From Elusimicrobiota bacterium (GTDB taxonomy: Bacteria > Elusimicrobiota > Elusimicrobia > UBA1565 > UBA9628), in NCBI GenBank assembly GCA_023249695.1, contig JAHFCD010000087.1, forward strand, positions 1 through 7,793: DNA of 7,793 nucleotides, read 5' to 3'. Each line of letters opens with the position of its first letter. Within the stretch, counting starts at the first letter, position 1. The notes under the pieces were generated by a model. It saw nothing but the letters and a program-made list of their open reading frames with translations, did not search any database and was not told the origin of the DNA. Shown piece by piece: positions 6,148-7,793 of this stretch. The translations under genes and the position numbers were made by a program.

Positions 6148-6176
6148 ACGGGCACGGCTAGAATCGTAGCAACCTG

Positions 6177-6235
6177 ATATTTCCGTTCATGGACCTCCGG
6201 GTAACGTTCTCGCGAACCTGCGCGTCATATTTCCG
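6177..6235. repeat. Spaced direct repeat ATATTTCCG between divergent genes
   Basis: The 9-mer ATATTTCCG occurs at 6177-6185 and 6227-6235, exactly 50 bases apart, and each copy is preceded closely by AACCTG (6171-6176 and 6215-6220). The copies lie between the dehydrogenase and glmS starts, so they could be paired binding sites for a regulator of one or both genes. Chance recurrence is possible for two copies. Confidence 0.4.
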
Positions 6236-6260
6236 CTCCGCGATTTCTACGCGCCCGCCA

Positions 6261-6289
6261 TGGAAGAGGCGGGGAGGCCCGGATATAAT
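6261..6289 (+). promoter_or_regulatory. glmS promoter, probably leaderless transcript
   Basis: A perfect TATAAT (6284-6289) ends 6 bases before the glmS ATG at 6296. A -35-like TGGAAG (6261-6266, 3 of 6 matches) lies 17 bases upstream of it. Transcription should start at or within a base or two of the A of the ATG, giving no room for a ribosome-binding site. The only purine-rich stretch (GGGGAGG, 6271-6277) lies between the promoter elements and ends 18 bases before the ATG, so it would not be in the mRNA. Confidence 0.65.
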
Positions 6290-6295
6290 CGGCCC

Positions 6296-7793
6296 ATGTG
6301 CGGAATAGTGGGCTACGCCGGATCGAAGCAGGCCGTGCCGATCCTCATGGATGGGCTGAAGCGGCTCGAGTACCGCGGCTACGACTCCGCGGGCGTGGCC
6401 GTCGTCCACGACGGCGCGCTGTGCGTCGCGCGCAGCGTGGGGAAGCTCGCGAACCTCCACGAGCTGTTGGGACGCCGGCCGATGGACGGCTTCCTCGGGC
6501 TGGGCCACACGCGCTGGGCGACGCACGGAGGTCCTTCCGAGGCCAACGCGCATCCGCACACCGACTGCGCCGGCCGGATCGCCGTGATCCACAACGGCAT
6601 CATCGAGAATCATATTCCGCTGAGGGAGCTCCTCACCGAGCAGGGCCATCGCTTCGCCTCCGTGACCGACACCGAGGTCCTCCCCCACCTGATCGAGGAG
6701 GAGCTGAAAGGCTGCGAAGCGGCGGCCCTCGATTCGCCGTCCCGCGCGGAAGCCGCGTTGGCCGGCGCCCTCCGGGCGGTATTAAAGAAGGTGCGCGGCG
6801 CTTACGCGCTGGCCGCCGTCTGGTCCCTCGCCCCGGGGGCCATCGTCGCCGCGAAAAAGGACTCCCCGCTGGTCATCGGCCTGGGCGACCGCGAGAACTT
6901 CATCGCGTCGGACGTGCCCGCCCTGCTGAAGCACACGCGGCGGGTGGTGTACCTCGCGGACGGCGAGTCCGCGATCCTGCGCGGCGACCGCTGCGCGTTC
7001 TTCAACGCCCACGGAAGCGAGATCGCCAAGGCGCCGACCGTCATCGACTGGGACAGCACCGCCGCCGAGAAAACCGGCTACCGCCATTTCATGCTGAAGG
7101 AAATCCACGAGCAGCCGCGCGCGGTGGAGAACACCCTGCGCGGCCGCCTGGCGGCGCCCTTCGACGCGGGCGCGCTGGGACGGGAAACGGGTCTGACGCC
7201 GGAGGTGCTGCGGGCCGCGGAGCGCATCCACATTCTCGCGTGCGGCACCTCCTGGCACGCCGGCATCATCGGGAAATATCTGCTGGAGCGGCACGCCGGA
7301 ATCTCCACCCAGGTGGAAACCGCCTCCGAGTTCCGCTACCGTCATCCGGTCCTCGCGCCGAATTCGCTGGCGATCGCGATCAGCCAGTCGGGCGAGACCG
7401 CCGACACCTTGGCCGCCGTGCGCCTGGTCCAGCGGGCCGGAGGCCGGGTCCTGTCCATCGGGAACACGGTGGGCGCGGCGATCCCCCGCCTGGCCGATTT
7501 CAATTTCCACACCTATTGCGGACCGGAATGCGGGGTCGCGTCGACGAAGGCCTTCGCCGGCCAGCTCACCGCGCTCAGTCTGCTCGCGCTCAACGCGGGA
7601 GCCGCGCGCGGATTCCTGCCGGACCGCGAGGTCCGGGAGTGGGCCGCCGAGCTTCGCGCCCTCCCCGAGCTCCTCCGGCGAACGCTGTCGCTCGAGGAAC
7701 GGATCAAGGCCGTCGCCGGAGAGCTCTTCGAGGCCGAGCATATCCTTTACATCGGCCGCGGCGTCAACTACCCGACGGCGCTCGAAGGGGCGC
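6296..7793 (+). CDS. glmS: Glucosamine-6-phosphate synthase (isomerizing), C-terminus cut off
   Basis: GlmS converts fructose-6-phosphate and glutamine to glucosamine-6-phosphate and glutamate, the first step to UDP-GlcNAc for peptidoglycan, LPS and other glycans, in the cytosol. The window holds 499 residues of the roughly 610 usual; the gene runs off the right edge, so about 110 are missing. The N-terminal glutaminase has C2 (nucleophile after Met removal) in M-C-G-I-V-G-Y, Y-R-G-Y-D-S-A-G at 26-33, H-T-R-W-A-T-H-G at 71-78, H-N-G-I-I-E-N at 99-105 and A-S-D-V at 204-207. The isomerase half carries C-G-T-S-W-H-A at 316-322, S-Q-S-G-E-T-A-D-T at 363-371, G-V-A-S-T-K-A-F at 413-420 and the start of the second SIS domain, G-R-G-V-N-Y-P at 487-493. 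The start is fixed by the obligatory Cys at position 2. There is no Shine-Dalgarno site. No glmS ribozyme fits in the short upstream region. Confidence 0.97.
   Translation, partial: MCGIVGYAGSKQAVPILMDGLKRLEYRGYDSAGVAVVHDGALCVARSVGKLANLHELLGRRPMDGFLGLGHTRWATHGGPSEANAHPHTDCAGRIAVIHNGIIENHIPLRELLTEQGHRFASVTDTEVLPHLIEEELKGCEAAALDSPSRAEAALAGALRAVLKKVRGAYALAAVWSLAPGAIVAAKKDSPLVIGLGDRENFIASDVPALLKHTRRVVYLADGESAILRGDRCAFFNAHGSEIAKAPTVIDWDSTAAEKTGYRHFMLKEIHEQPRAVENTLRGRLAAPFDAGALGRETGLTPEVLRAAERIHILACGTSWHAGIIGKYLLERHAGISTQVETASEFRYRHPVLAPNSLAIAISQSGETADTLAAVRLVQRAGGRVLSIGNTVGAAIPRLADFNFHTYCGPECGVASTKAFAGQLTALSLLALNAGAARGFLPDREVREWAAELRALPELLRRTLSLEERIKAVAGELFEAEHILYIGRGVNYPTALEGA

Noticed and set aside
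4820..6169. 449-residue open frame on the plus strand opposite the UDP-sugar dehydrogenase
   Set aside because: It is rich in Arg, Ala, Val and Asp, with no recognisable motifs. It is the antisense shadow of a well-supported enzyme gene in high-GC DNA.
6134..6295. glmS ribozyme or amino-sugar riboswitch upstream of glmS
   Set aside because: The promoter lies immediately before the ATG, leaving no leader RNA, and I recognise no ribozyme core in the region.
6782..7741. 319-residue open frame on the minus strand inside glmS
   Set aside because: The plus strand encodes intact GlmS motifs throughout. The minus frame has a composition typical of an antisense shadow and no ribosome site.
1..7793. 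CRISPR arrays, tRNA or rRNA genes, transposases, phage or defence genes
   Set aside because: No regularly spaced repeats, tRNA-like cloverleaf, terminal inverted repeats or matching protein families were seen on either strand.

Overview
This GC-rich window (roughly two thirds G+C by eye) comes from a bacterium with an outer membrane. It holds six complete or nearly complete protein genes and the first part of a seventh. A PorV/PorQ-type outer-membrane protein sits next to a secreted protein with a C-terminal FlgD-like/type IX-like sorting module, and the GC is high. That combination fits Elusimicrobiota or a related Fibrobacterota/Bacteroidota-like lineage; this placement is inference, since no rRNA or marker gene is present to settle it.

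Left part (1-2000): two co-directional genes for small free-standing ACT-domain proteins (162-587 and 614-820) follow a recognisable promoter and strong Shine-Dalgarno sites. They converge on a secreted glycoside hydrolase family 18 (chitinase-like) gene on the minus strand (817-1986). The two stop codons share one CTAG tetramer, so no terminator fits between these genes.

Middle part (2000-4740): after a roughly 255-base non-coding stretch with two hairpins comes an outer-membrane protein gene. Its signal peptide is split across two frames, so there is an indel or sequencing error between about 2246 and 2290. It abuts a secreted two-module concanavalin-A-like protein (3199-4677) ending in the FlgD/sorting-type module. 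The adjacency suggests that the outer-membrane protein helps export or anchor its neighbour. A long GC-rich bidirectional hairpin (4691-4742) closes this operon and the oppositely oriented gene that follows.

Right part (4745-7793): a UDP-N-acetylglucosamine 6-dehydrogenase-like gene (minus strand) and glmS (plus strand, cut by the window end) diverge from a 162-base control region. GlmS makes glucosamine-6-phosphate, the first committed step to UDP-GlcNAc. The dehydrogenase would oxidise that nucleotide sugar to its uronic acid for surface polysaccharide. The glmS promoter has a perfect TATAAT that ends 6 bases before the ATG, so glmS is probably read from a leaderless mRNA.

I saw no tRNA, rRNA, CRISPR array, insertion sequence or phage gene. 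I found no convincing undescribed multi-gene system. The most unusual items are the frame-split outer-membrane protein beside a sorting-domain protein, the leaderless glmS and the ACT pair.
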